This document shows positions 1-7,231 of a stretch of DNA of 64,000 nt, piece after piece. The notes under the pieces are model-generated. The model saw nothing but the letters and a program-made list of their open reading frames with translations, was not told the origin of the DNA and made no database searches. Made by a program: the position numbers and the translations under genes. How positions within the stretch are numbered: position 1 is the stretch's first letter; every line of letters starts with the position of its first letter. Origin of the DNA: Victivallis lenta (GTDB lineage Bacteria; Verrucomicrobiota; Lentisphaeria; Victivallales; Victivallaceae); assembly GCF_009695545.1 (NCBI RefSeq), contig NZ_VUNS01000019.1, positions 47,031 through 111,030 of the forward strand, written 5' to 3'.

Positions 1-351
1 CTCGCGGCCGTTGATCCGGACGGTTGCATGGCTCATGACCCCGTCGAATTCGAGCCGGAACGCCTTGCCGGCCCATTCGGCCGGAATCTCGAGCACGTTC
101 CGGTAAAAACCGGTGCCGATATGCGGCAGCGCGCCGGTGCGTCCGTAATGGCGTGTCTCCTCCATTTCGCCGTCCTGCATGATGCGGGTGACCTGGAGGT
201 CGTTCTCCGCGGCGAAGGGACCGGAGATGGCCCAGTCGTGCGGCAGCCGTACAGACTCCCAGCCGGAGTCGTCGAAACCGGCGGCTTCCGCGCCGGGCTG
301 CTCTCCGCGCCGGAATTTCCAGCCGCGGCTGAGAATTTGTGTCGTTCTCAT
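1..351 (-). CDS. Glycoside hydrolase family 2 protein (beta-galactosidase type), N-terminal fragment
   Basis: The frame opens with ATG at 351 (MRTTQILSRGWKFRRG) and stays open to the window edge, so only the first 117 residues are visible. The pattern WKF near the start, GFDDSGWESVRLPHDW around residue 30-40, GTGFYRNVLEIPAEWAGK and FDGVMSHATVRINGRE is the galactose-binding-like (sugar-binding) domain that begins family 2 glycosidases such as beta-galactosidases and beta-glucuronidases. The catalytic barrel lies outside the window, so substrate cannot be stated. It starts 5 bases after the stop of the sirohaem reductase on the same strand and has no clear ribosome-binding site, suggesting translational coupling. 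Confidence 0.85.
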   Translation of the reverse strand, partial: MRTTQILSRGWKFRRGEQPGAEAAGFDDSGWESVRLPHDWAISGPFAAENDLQVTRIMQDGEMEETRHYGRTGALPHIGTGFYRNVLEIPAEWAGKAFRLEFDGVMSHATVRINGRE

Positions 352-356
352 CCGGT

Positions 357-1913
357 TCAGCCGTTCAGAATCTTTTCTTCTTTCAGAAGTTCGATGACGC
401 GCTCACCGATTTCGGCGGCCGGGATCACTTCGCCGGTATCGGTTCCGATCGGTGAAGCCGGGAATTCGGGATTGCGCCAGAGAACGAAACAGTCGGTCAG
501 CACACCGTTCAGCGTCTTTTTGCACCCCTGGAAGCCGAAACAGGAGACTTCGTGCGCCGTGCAGGAGTTCGGACAGCCCGAGAAATGCATGAGTTCGATC
601 AGCTTCACGGCTTTTTCGGCCCGTTCCTCCGGATGCGCTTCGAAATAGCGGTCGAGCGCCGCCGCAGCGAGTTCACCGTATTTCGGCGCATCGAGCACGC
701 CGATTTTGCAGACGGTTGCGCCGATGCAGCAGTCGAGCTGGCCGGAGAAACTGCGGAACGTCAGGTCGACCGGCAGCTGCCGGAGCGCCCGGTAAAGGTG
801 CGGCAGCGCCGCCGCCGATACGACCGGCAGCACGATGTTCTGTTCGAAGGTCAGCCGGACCGCCGGCAGGCCGAAATCCGAGATCAGATCGGCGACCGCC
901 GCAAATTCGTCCGGGCTCAGCACGCCGCGCGGCACAAAGAGCGTGACCGTCGCGGTGTCGGCGCCGAAACGGGTCGGGCGCACCGCGGCAGCGCGCCATT
1001 TGCGGTACTCTTCGCTATCCGGCTCCGGCACGGCGTCGAACGTTTTGCGGCGGCCGGCGAGCGGCCAGTCGTGCGGAACGGCCGGCGGCGCCGGATAGTC
1101 AGCCGGATCAAGCCGGTCGTAATACTCCCGGTAGAGCTTCAGAAACGCCTCGTCTCCGAGCCGTTTGCGGATGAAGCGGATGCGCGCCCTGCCGCGGTTG
1201 GTCCGGTCGCCGTGGTCGCTGAAGAGCTCGACCATCGCCCGCGCCGCCATGACGAGATTCCGTGCCGGCAGGAAGTCGAAAAGAGGGATGCCCGCCGCCG
1301 ATTCCCGGCCGAAGCCGCCGGCGCCGTAAACCGCAAAGCCGGGGTTGCCGTCCGCGTCGGAAGCCGCGACGAAGCCGAGGTCCTGCCGCAGCGCGAGTCC
1401 CTTGTCCGAGGGGGAGGCCATGCCGATCTTGATCTTGCGCGGGAGTTTGAAGGCGATGTCCCAGTCGAAGATCGCATCGGTCAGGAAACGCGCATAGGGG
1501 GCCAGGTCGCAGGAACCGTCCGGCGCGATGCCGCTGCCGGCTGTGATCGAGATGTTCCGGAACGTGTCGCCGCCGCCGCCGCGGTACGGCAGGCCGTTGG
1601 CTGTGCAGGATTGGACGACTTCGATCGAATTGAGCGGCGTCACACCGTGGAGCTGGATGTTCTGCCGGGTCGAGACATGGACGAACTCCGCGCCGCTCCG
1701 GTAGACGAGTCCGCGCAGGAACCGGAGCGTTTCCGCCGGAATTTCGCCGCCGGTGAGCCGGATCCGGTTCATGAATTTGCCGTCGCGCTGCTGATAGATG
1801 CCGAACGGGGCTCCGAACGGTTTCATTGCGGCGGAGTCCAGTTCGCCGGCCGCGAATTTCCGAAGCGCGCCGAGCAGGTCGGACTGCGCCTCGATGATGT
1901 GTTCGAGATTCAT
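357..1913 (-). CDS. Sirohaem-dependent sulfite/nitrite reductase family protein
   Basis: A 518-residue protein of the ferredoxin-type nitrite/sulfite reductase family, which performs six-electron reduction of sulfite or nitrite at a coupled sirohaem-[4Fe-4S] centre. The metal-binding cysteines are visible: C396-x5-C402 (CIGATVC) and C447-x3-C451 (CPNSC). The N-terminal half carries the ferredoxin-like half domain with FVHVSTRQNIQLHGV. Length matches single-subunit ferredoxin enzymes (about 510-590). I chose ATG 1913 because AAGGAG lies 9 bases upstream; a longer open frame to 2048 has no such site. No sulfate-assimilation or nitrate genes are adjacent, so sulfite versus nitrite specificity is unresolved. 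Confidence 0.88.
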   Translation of the reverse strand: MNLEHIIEAQSDLLGALRKFAAGELDSAAMKPFGAPFGIYQQRDGKFMNRIRLTGGEIPAETLRFLRGLVYRSGAEFVHVSTRQNIQLHGVTPLNSIEVVQSCTANGLPYRGGGGDTFRNISITAGSGIAPDGSCDLAPYARFLTDAIFDWDIAFKLPRKIKIGMASPSDKGLALRQDLGFVAASDADGNPGFAVYGAGGFGRESAAGIPLFDFLPARNLVMAARAMVELFSDHGDRTNRGRARIRFIRKRLGDEAFLKLYREYYDRLDPADYPAPPAVPHDWPLAGRRKTFDAVPEPDSEEYRKWRAAAVRPTRFGADTATVTLFVPRGVLSPDEFAAVADLISDFGLPAVRLTFEQNIVLPVVSAAALPHLYRALRQLPVDLTFRSFSGQLDCCIGATVCKIGVLDAPKYGELAAAALDRYFEAHPEERAEKAVKLIELMHFSGCPNSCTAHEVSCFGFQGCKKTLNGVLTDCFVLWRNPEFPASPIGTDTGEVIPAAEIGERVIELLKEEKILNG

Positions 1914-2144
1914 AGGGAAAAACTCCTTCTGTCTGAATGAAGTGGAAAACAACCGGCCATTAATATAAAACCGAACCGGCCGAATGCAACGGTCCGCACG
2001 GAAAATTCCGCGATATCCGCCCCGGGTTCCGTTTCCGCCGGATTGCATTTATCTTTTTTTCTGTTATATTACAATATGATTAACCGTTTTTATGCGTGAT
2101 TCATTCCGAACCGCAGCGGCTTGACTCGAACAAAAGGATTTATT

Positions 2145-3488
2145 TTGGAAGACGGCAGTTTATTGTTTCTGCAGTTGCTGTTTCTGTTTTTTCTGATCTT
2201 GCTGAACGCGTTTTTCGCGTCCTCCGAGGTCGCATTGATCTCCCTGAAGCCGGCGGTGATCCGGCGGCTCGGGCAGGAGGGAGGGGCGCGCGGCAGGAGG
2301 TTGGTCCGACTGACGGAGAATTCGGGCCGTTTTCTTGCCACCGTGCAGGTCGGCGTCACCTTCGCCGGATTCATGGCGAGCGCATTCGCCGCCGAGAGCT
2401 TTTCGGACCCGGTGACCGATCTGCTCTGCGACAGCGGAGTCACCTTCCTGCCGCGCGGAACGCTCGACGGGATCATCGTCGTTCTGATCACACTGATTCT
2501 CTCCTATCTGTCCCTTGTGTTCGGCGAGCTTGTGCCGAAGCAGCTCGGGCTGCGTTATGCGGAGCAGGTCGCGCTCTATGCGGCCGGTCCGATCGATTTC
2601 ACTGCGAAGGTGACGGCTCCTTTCGTCCGGCTGCTGAATGCGTCGGTCAACGGTGTGCTCCGCATGTTCGGCCTGTCGCCCGGCGCCTCGCAGGAGGTCA
2701 CCGAGGAGGAGATCCGCATGATGGTCGACATCGGCGAGGAGAACGGCGCCATCGAGAGCGATGAAAAGCGCATGATCGAAAACGTCTTCGAATTCAATAA
2801 CACGACCGCCGCCGAAGTCATGACTCACCGGACGGAGCTCGTGGCGCTGGAGATCGACACGCCTCCCGACGAAGTCGAGCGTGTGCTGCTCTCCTGCGGT
2901 TTTTCGCGCGTGCCGGTCTACCGGAACGACATCGACGACATCGTCGGCATGCTGCACTTCCGCGAATACCTTTCGGCCAAGCTGAAGGGGGAGGCGGCTC
3001 CGGACATCCGGAAGCTGCTGAAACCGGTCTATTTCGCCCCCGGAACCATGCGCGCCAACATCCTGTTCCGCAACATGCAGAGCCGGAAATTCGGCATGGC
3101 GGTGATTCTCGACGAGTTCGGCGGCACCTCGGGCATCGTTTCGGTCGAAGACCTGCTAGAGGAGATCGTCGGCAGCCTGTACGACGAATATGACGAGCCG
3201 GAGGTCGAGATCGAAGAGGTCGCGGAGAACGAGTGGCGCATCGGCGGGTCGATGCGGCTCGACGAGATCGCCCGGAAGCTCGACATTCTGCTGCCGGAGG
3301 AGGAGTACGACACGATCGGCGGCCTGGTGTTCGGGGAACTGAACGCGATTCCGACGGTCGGCGCCGTGGTCGAGCTGCCGGAAGCGGGAGTGACCATCCG
3401 GGTCGTATCGGTCGACGAGCGGCGGGTCGAGCAGGTGCTCCTGACCCGGCAGCCGCGCACGGCCGAAGAGGAGGCGGAGGAGGAATAA
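2145..3488 (+). CDS. HlyC/CorC-type (CNNM, DUF21) membrane protein with CBS pair
   Basis: The product is about 447 residues. It has the family's standard order: an N-terminal DUF21 transmembrane domain beginning with a very hydrophobic helix (LLFLQLLFLFFLILLNAFFASSE), then a CBS-domain pair (around VMTHRTELVALEID and GMAVILDEFGGTSGIVSVEDLLEEIVG), and a C-terminal CorC/HlyC transporter-associated domain ending near residue 440. Relatives are implicated in Mg2+ or Co2+ handling; the hemolysin label is historical. I chose TTG 2145 because AAAGGA lies 6 bases upstream (2133-2138); the alternative TTG at 2121 lacks a site. A strong hairpin terminator follows, so it is probably monocistronic. Confidence 0.85.
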   Translation: MEDGSLLFLQLLFLFFLILLNAFFASSEVALISLKPAVIRRLGQEGGARGRRLVRLTENSGRFLATVQVGVTFAGFMASAFAAESFSDPVTDLLCDSGVTFLPRGTLDGIIVVLITLILSYLSLVFGELVPKQLGLRYAEQVALYAAGPIDFTAKVTAPFVRLLNASVNGVLRMFGLSPGASQEVTEEEIRMMVDIGEENGAIESDEKRMIENVFEFNNTTAAEVMTHRTELVALEIDTPPDEVERVLLSCGFSRVPVYRNDIDDIVGMLHFREYLSAKLKGEAAPDIRKLLKPVYFAPGTMRANILFRNMQSRKFGMAVILDEFGGTSGIVSVEDLLEEIVGSLYDEYDEPEVEIEEVAENEWRIGGSMRLDEIARKLDILLPEEEYDTIGGLVFGELNAIPTVGAVVELPEAGVTIRVVSVDERRVEQVLLTRQPRTAEEEAEEE

Positions 3489-3522
3489 CTCCGCGCCGGC
3501 CATATACGAATGCATCCCGGCC

Positions 3523-3552
3523 GGGACGGTGTCGAAACCGTCCCTTTTTCTT
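3523..3552 (+). terminator. Rho-independent terminator after the CorC-type gene
   Basis: GGGACGGT (3523-3530) pairs perfectly with ACCGTCCC (3537-3544) across a 6-base loop and is followed directly by TTTTTCTT. Confidence 0.9.
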
Positions 3553-3624
3553 GAATATCTCCCCGTTTTGCTGTTGACAATTCGCAAGAATTGTATCACC
3601 ATGACCAAATGGGCGGGCGGAAAA

Positions 3625-3685
3625 GAGTCTGCCGGACTGACGGACAGGCGAAAATCATCCGTTTTGCCGGCAGACTCCGTTTTTT
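3625..3685 (+). terminator. Long inverted repeat with T tract, possible terminator
   Basis: GAGTCTGCCGG (3625-3635) is perfectly complementary to CCGGCAGACTC (3667-3677), an 11 bp stem, followed by CGTTTTTT. The 31-base loop contains a smaller CGGA/TCCG pair, so the folded form may be branched. It may be a second terminator insulating the next operon, or the 3' end of a small transcript. Confidence 0.5.
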
Positions 3686-3698
3686 CATCTGCTCATTG

Positions 3699-3712
3699 AT
3701 TACAAGTGTAAT
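3699..3712. promoter_or_regulatory. BlaI/MecI-type operator, upstream copy
   Basis: ATTACAAGTGTAAT is a dyad with core TACA-AG-TGTA. BlaI and MecI repressors are known to bind TACAnnTGTA, and the mec operator core is ATTACATATGTAAT, so 12 of 14 bases agree. A BlaI-type gene lies downstream in the same direction (6821). Confidence 0.7.
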
Positions 3713-3798
3713 TATTGTAATGTATTGGTTTAAAATAAATTATATTATTTGCAGATAAAATAATTGAAAAATATTCCGTTTCCAGCTTGCATTTTGCG

Positions 3799-3812
3799 AT
3801 TACACTTGTAAC
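3799..3812. promoter_or_regulatory. BlaI/MecI-type operator, downstream copy
   Basis: ATTACACTTGTAAC contains TACA-CT-TGTA, the exact reverse complement of the core of the copy at 3699-3712. The two cores begin exactly 100 bp apart. It lies about 50 bp before the first gene of the unit and just before an AT-rich TTTATAAAA that could serve as a -10 region. Confidence 0.7.
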
Positions 3813-3863
3813 TTTATAAAAACGACACAGTGACAATCTCGGATGCAAGAAGGGAAGGGCACC

Positions 3864-4466
3864 ATGAAGGAATCATCCAAAGCCGCAGGCCGGGCGAAGC
3901 GACGGACGGCCGAGCGCTGGAAAATGCTGCTGTATCCGGCCCTGATCGGTATGCCGGTGCTGGCCGTGCTGCTCTGGCTGCTGGTCGGTCTCAAGCCGGA
4001 GCCGCTGACTTCGGAGGAGATTCTCGCCAAAAGCGAATGGAGCGAGAAAGAATTGACCGACACGCTGGCGCGCGCATTCGCGCCGCAGAGCAATCGCGGT
4101 TCACGCAGGGAGGTGCTCGCGCATCTGCGGCGGCAGTTGCGGAAATATCCGGAGGAGAAACAGCGGGAGATCCGGATCCGGGCGCTGACCGGCGCCGTGG
4201 GCGAAACGCTCCGGCAGATCCGCGCCATGCCGGAGGATGAGCAGGACAAGATGTTCGACGCCATTCAGAAGCAGGCCGAAAAGTGGCACAAGGAGGCGCA
4301 GAGCGCCGAAGGGCGCCAGATGCTGACCCAGATCCGCGAATCCGAAGAGGGCAGGGCGTTCAACAACGAAGTCACGCGCATGATCCACAGCGAATTCACG
4401 CCGGAGGAACGCCGCAAGTTCGCGCCGATCACGAATATCTGGATTCAGACGCTGAAGCTGCCGTAA
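3864..4466 (+). CDS. Uncharacterised single-pass membrane protein
   Basis: A protein of 200 residues with a basic N-terminus, one membrane helix (about residues 22-44, [22 protein letters not shown]), then a charged, mostly helical extracytoplasmic or cytoplasmic domain rich in Glu, Arg and Gln. I recognise no family. I chose ATG 3864 because a purine-rich GAAGGGAAGGG precedes it; an in-frame ATG at 3843 has a poorer context. It is the first gene after the two BlaI-type operators and ends 14 bases before the pseudopilin, so it is probably the operon's lead gene. Confidence 0.7.
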   Translation: MKESSKAAGRAKRRTAERWKMLLYPALIGMPVLAVLLWLLVGLKPEPLTSEEILAKSEWSEKELTDTLARAFAPQSNRGSRREVLAHLRRQLRKYPEEKQREIRIRALTGAVGETLRQIRAMPEDEQDKMFDAIQKQAEKWHKEAQSAEGRQMLTQIRESEEGRAFNNEVTRMIHSEFTPEERRKFAPITNIWIQTLKLP

Positions 4467-4480
4467 GAAAGGAGATCACC

Positions 4481-5014
4481 ATGAGATGCCGTTTTACCCT
4501 GATCGAACTCCTGGTCGTAATCGCGATCATCGCGGTTCTGGCCGGCATGCTGATGCCGGCGCTGAACGGAGCCCGGAGCCGGGCGCGGCGGACCGCCTGC
4601 ACCGGCAATCTGCGGCAGATCGGCACCGCGCTCGAATCGTATCTGAACGACAGCCGTTCCGTGCTGCCCTCCTGCCGGATCATGCCGAAAACAGCAGGGG
4701 AGGGGGAGGAATCGCTTCCCGGCATCGTCGAAACGCTTCAGCCGTATCTCGGTGGAAATGAAAAGGTCTTCCGCTGCCCTTCCGACACCGAACGGCTGTT
4801 CGAAAACGAAGGCAGCAGTTACGTATGGGGGCGCGAATGGGGAATCAACGGCAAACGCGCGGATGACCGTGAGCTTCAGATGCTCGGCTACCGCATCCCG
4901 CTCCTCTACGACGGCGGCGCGTTTCACGGCCCGGCGGGCGAAGTAAAGTCGCGGAACTATCTCTACCTGACCCTCCGGATCAGCGATAACGCCATGAAGG
5001 AGAAGGTTCAATGA
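4481..5014 (+). CDS. Prepilin-type N-terminal cleavage/methylation domain protein (pseudopilin-like)
   Basis: The product is 177 residues. It opens with the type IV pilin/type II secretion signature: a short basic leader (MRCR), the cleavage point before FTLIE, and a hydrophobic helix [17 protein letters not shown]. Glu at +5 of the mature protein is present. The downstream pattern [18 protein letters not shown] is typical of the very numerous pseudopilin-like proteins of Lentisphaerota and Planctomycetota, whose role is mostly unknown. AAAGGAG sits 7 bases before the ATG. Its stop overlaps the ABC ATPase start (ATGA), so the two are translationally coupled. No pilus or secretion assembly genes are nearby. 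Confidence 0.88.
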   Translation: MRCRFTLIELLVVIAIIAVLAGMLMPALNGARSRARRTACTGNLRQIGTALESYLNDSRSVLPSCRIMPKTAGEGEESLPGIVETLQPYLGGNEKVFRCPSDTERLFENEGSSYVWGREWGINGKRADDRELQMLGYRIPLLYDGGAFHGPAGEVKSRNYLYLTLRISDNAMKEKVQ

Positions 5015-5937
5015 GTGTTGAATGCTTCTGCCTGACCAAGCGTTACGGCCGAAGGGTCGTCCTGGACGATGTGTCGCTGGAAATCAACGACGGCGGCGTG
5101 ACCGGGCTGATCGGGCCGAACGGAGCCGGAAAGAGCACGCTCATCAAGCTCATCACCGGACTCATCTGGCCGACCGAGGGATTCGTTCTTGTGGACGGTT
5201 TCGACGCGCACAGAGAGCACACGAAGGCCATGCGGCGGATCGGCGCCGTAATCGAGTGGCCCGCCTTCATTCCGGACTTGTCCGCACGGGCGAACCTCGA
5301 TATCTTTTCCGGCGGCCACGGGCGCGCCTACCGGGAGAAACGTGCAGAGATCCTGCGCTTCATGGAGCTTGAATCCGTGCTCGACCGCAAGGTCGGTTCA
5401 TTTTCCACCGGCATGCGGCAACGCCTCGGCATCACGCTCGCGCTGCTGCCGGATTCGGAGTTCATCATCCTCGATGAGCCGACCAACGGGCTCGATCCGG
5501 CCGGGATCGTCGAAATCCGCCAGATCATCCGTGAATACAACAGACAATTCGGCGTCAGCGTCATGGTCAGCAGTCATCTGTTGTCCGAGGTCGAGCAGAT
5601 CTGCGACCACCTGATCCTGATCGACGGCGGCCGGCTGAAAGCGTGGGGGGAGATCGGCGAACTGCTCGACAGCCGTCCGCGGCTCCGGCTGCGCACCGAC
5701 CGTCCGGAATCGGCAGCCGCTCTCCTGCGGCGGGCCGTTGCCGGAAACGTATTGCCGCCGTGCGGCATCGAGAACGGGCCGGACGGCATTCTGCTCGAAC
5801 TCGGCGAATCCTGCGCCGGAGCGGTGAACCGCCTGCTCGTCGAGAACGGATTCAACGTCACGCATCTCGCCGTCGAACGGCAGACGCTCGAAAATTTCTT
5901 TCTCAAAGAAACGGCGGGGGATAACGGCCATGCTTAG
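5011..5937 (+). CDS. ABC transporter ATP-binding protein (exporter, CcmA/BcrA type)
   Basis: This is a 308-residue nucleotide-binding subunit. Walker A is GPNGAGKST at residues 35-43, the signature is STGMRQRL, and Walker B is [13 protein letters not shown], followed by the H-loop in SSHLL. After the ATPase core (about 215 residues) comes a 90-residue C-terminal extension common in BcrA/NatA-like export ATPases. It overlaps the pseudopilin stop by 4 bases and the permease start by 8, so the three are surely co-translated. It would energise export of an unknown substrate, such as a lipid, peptide or antibiotic-like compound. Confidence 0.93.
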   Translation: MSVECFCLTKRYGRRVVLDDVSLEINDGGVTGLIGPNGAGKSTLIKLITGLIWPTEGFVLVDGFDAHREHTKAMRRIGAVIEWPAFIPDLSARANLDIFSGGHGRAYREKRAEILRFMELESVLDRKVGSFSTGMRQRLGITLALLPDSEFIILDEPTNGLDPAGIVEIRQIIREYNRQFGVSVMVSSHLLSEVEQICDHLILIDGGRLKAWGEIGELLDSRPRLRLRTDRPESAAALLRRAVAGNVLPPCGIENGPDGILLELGESCAGAVNRLLVENGFNVTHLAVERQTLENFFLKETAGDNGHA

Positions 5938-6781
5938 AAGCCTCTGCCATGAACTCGTCAAGCTGCGGATTCAGAAGAAAAACTACGTCATGCTGGGGGG
6001 GCATCTGCTCTTTCTCGGACTCTGCTATCTGGCTTTCCGTTCGGCACAGGGCAACTTCTTCCGCCGGTTCGACAAGACGATGAATTTTCACGTCGAAGAC
6101 CTGACCAGTTACCTGGACGGCCTTTTCTTCGCCCGGATCGCGATGGTGCCGACCTTCATCGTCCTCATGCCGATCGTGGTCGCCACGCTCGCGGGTGACT
6201 GCGTGGCCGGGGAGATGCAGGAGGGCAGTCTGAAGCTGTATGTCTCCCGCCCGCGTTCGCGCAGCCGGATCATCCTTTCGAAGTTCTTCGCGGTTTACCT
6301 GGCGACGCTGCTCTACTGTCTCTACTTCGCCGCTCTCAATATCGCAATCGGCGTGCTTGTCCTCAATATTTCTCCGACGCAGCTGGTGATGCTGACCGAT
6401 CGGGTGTTCGGCACCGACGTGGTCATCATGGGAGTCCGCGGCGCGTTGCTGCGCTATTTTGCGGCGACCGTTTACTTCTCCTTCTCGCTGACCGCGCTCG
6501 GGGCGATCACGCTCTTCTTTTCGACCGTGTTCAACCGGATGAGCGCGGCGACCGTGACGGTTATCTCGTTCTACTTCGTCTCCTACGTAATCGCCGCGCT
6601 GCCGTTCAGCGAGAGCATCCGGCCCTATCTGCTTTCGGAGGTCATGAACAATTCGTTCCTGCTCTGGCTCTCGCCGCTGCCGGTCAACAAGCTGCTGGTC
6701 AATCTGTCGACGCTCTCGCTTTACACCGTCGGCTTCCTGCTGCTGGCGACGCTGATGTTCAATTATAAAGATCTGAAATGA
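5930..6781 (+). CDS. ABC-2 type permease subunit
   Basis: This 283-residue integral membrane protein has about six hydrophobic segments: near residues 20-37, 60-90 (VPTFIVLMPIVVATLAG), 110-145, 170-195, 205-230 and 255-275. The motif GDCVAGEMQEGSLKLYVSRPRSR after the second helix is typical of ABC-2 membrane subunits (EGSL.....RP.SR). It overlaps the ATPase gene by 8 bases and must form the membrane channel of that exporter. The gene ends 39 bases before the BlaI-type regulator. Confidence 0.9.
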   Translation: MLRSLCHELVKLRIQKKNYVMLGGHLLFLGLCYLAFRSAQGNFFRRFDKTMNFHVEDLTSYLDGLFFARIAMVPTFIVLMPIVVATLAGDCVAGEMQEGSLKLYVSRPRSRSRIILSKFFAVYLATLLYCLYFAALNIAIGVLVLNISPTQLVMLTDRVFGTDVVIMGVRGALLRYFAATVYFSFSLTALGAITLFFSTVFNRMSAATVTVISFYFVSYVIAALPFSESIRPYLLSEVMNNSFLLWLSPLPVNKLLVNLSTLSLYTVGFLLLATLMFNYKDLK

Positions 6782-6783
6782 AT

Positions 6784-6812
6784 TTGACAACGGGCCGCCG
6801 GACGGTTATGGT
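6784..6812 (+). promoter_or_regulatory. Internal promoter for the BlaI-type repressor
   Basis: TTGACA (6784-6789), a 17-base spacer, then TATGGT (6807-6812). The predicted transcription start falls at about 6819-6821, right at the ATG, so the message from this promoter would be leaderless. Confidence 0.6.
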
Positions 6813-6820
6813 ATGATACA

Positions 6821-7216
6821 ATGAAAAAGATGAATATATCCGATGCGGAGCTGGAGCTCCTGAAAGAACTCTGGGTCGAGTCCCCGCTCACCTCGCGCCA
6901 GCTGGTCGACCGGCTGCAGATGCGGACGCAGTGGGGGGAGCCGACCATCAAGACCCTGCTGCTGCGGCTGCTCCGCAAAAAAGCCGTGAAGCGCCAGTCG
7001 CAGGGAAAGTCGTTTCTCTATTCGGCGGCGATCCGTCGGGACGAATACCAGTATACCGTCAGCCGCTCGGTGATCGACCGGCTGTTCGACGGCCTGGCCG
7101 GAAACTTTCTGACCTGCCTTGTGCGGAACGAGTCATTCCGCCCCGGCGAACTTGAGGAGCTGCGGCGGCTGCTCGATGAAAAGGCGGCCGCACAGGATGA
7201 ACAGCAGCCGGAGTAA
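6821..7216 (+). CDS. BlaI/MecI/CopY family transcriptional repressor
   Basis: A 131-residue winged-helix protein. The N-terminal half is the DNA-binding domain: ISDAELELLKELWVESPLTSRQLVDRL and GEPTIKTLLLRLLRKKAVKRQ match the family's helix-turn-helix and wing. The C-terminal half (RSVIDRLFDGLAGNFLTCL, then ELEELRRLLDE) is the dimerisation region. In BlaI, a membrane M56 peptidase triggers cleavage of the repressor at an Asn-Phe bond in this region; a similar pair occurs here at N95-F96, but its alignment with the known site is uncertain. The next gene, 15 bases on, is an M56 peptidase, giving the standard repressor/sensor pair. No ribosome-binding site precedes the ATG. Confidence 0.92.
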   Translation: MKKMNISDAELELLKELWVESPLTSRQLVDRLQMRTQWGEPTIKTLLLRLLRKKAVKRQSQGKSFLYSAAIRRDEYQYTVSRSVIDRLFDGLAGNFLTCLVRNESFRPGELEELRRLLDEKAAAQDEQQPE

Positions 7217-7231
7217 AGAGGGAAAACGCCC

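Larger units (their letters stand above)
3489..3863. other. Long intergenic regulatory region before the pseudopilin/ABC/BlaI unit
   Basis: No coding frame is convincing here. It contains a terminator for the upstream CorC-type gene, a perfect palindrome ACAATTC-GCAA-GAATTGT (3575-3592), a second longer inverted repeat followed by T6, an AT-rich stretch from about 3711 to 3780, and two BlaI-type operators. Its base composition is far more AT-rich than the flanking genes. Confidence 0.7.

Noticed and set aside
3575..3592. TTGACA-like sequence with the palindrome ACAATTC-GCAA-GAATTGT as a promoter
   Set aside because: No -10 element lies at a suitable distance from the TTGACA, so I report only the palindrome.
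3699..3812. GntR-type operators as an explanation of the TACAnnTGTA dyads
   Set aside because: No GntR-family gene is nearby, while a BlaI-type repressor is in the same unit and its known site fits better.
4283..4480. Upstream extension of the pseudopilin reading frame
   Set aside because: The extension lies in another frame inside the preceding gene; the ATG at 4481 has AAAGGAG and begins the prepilin leader.
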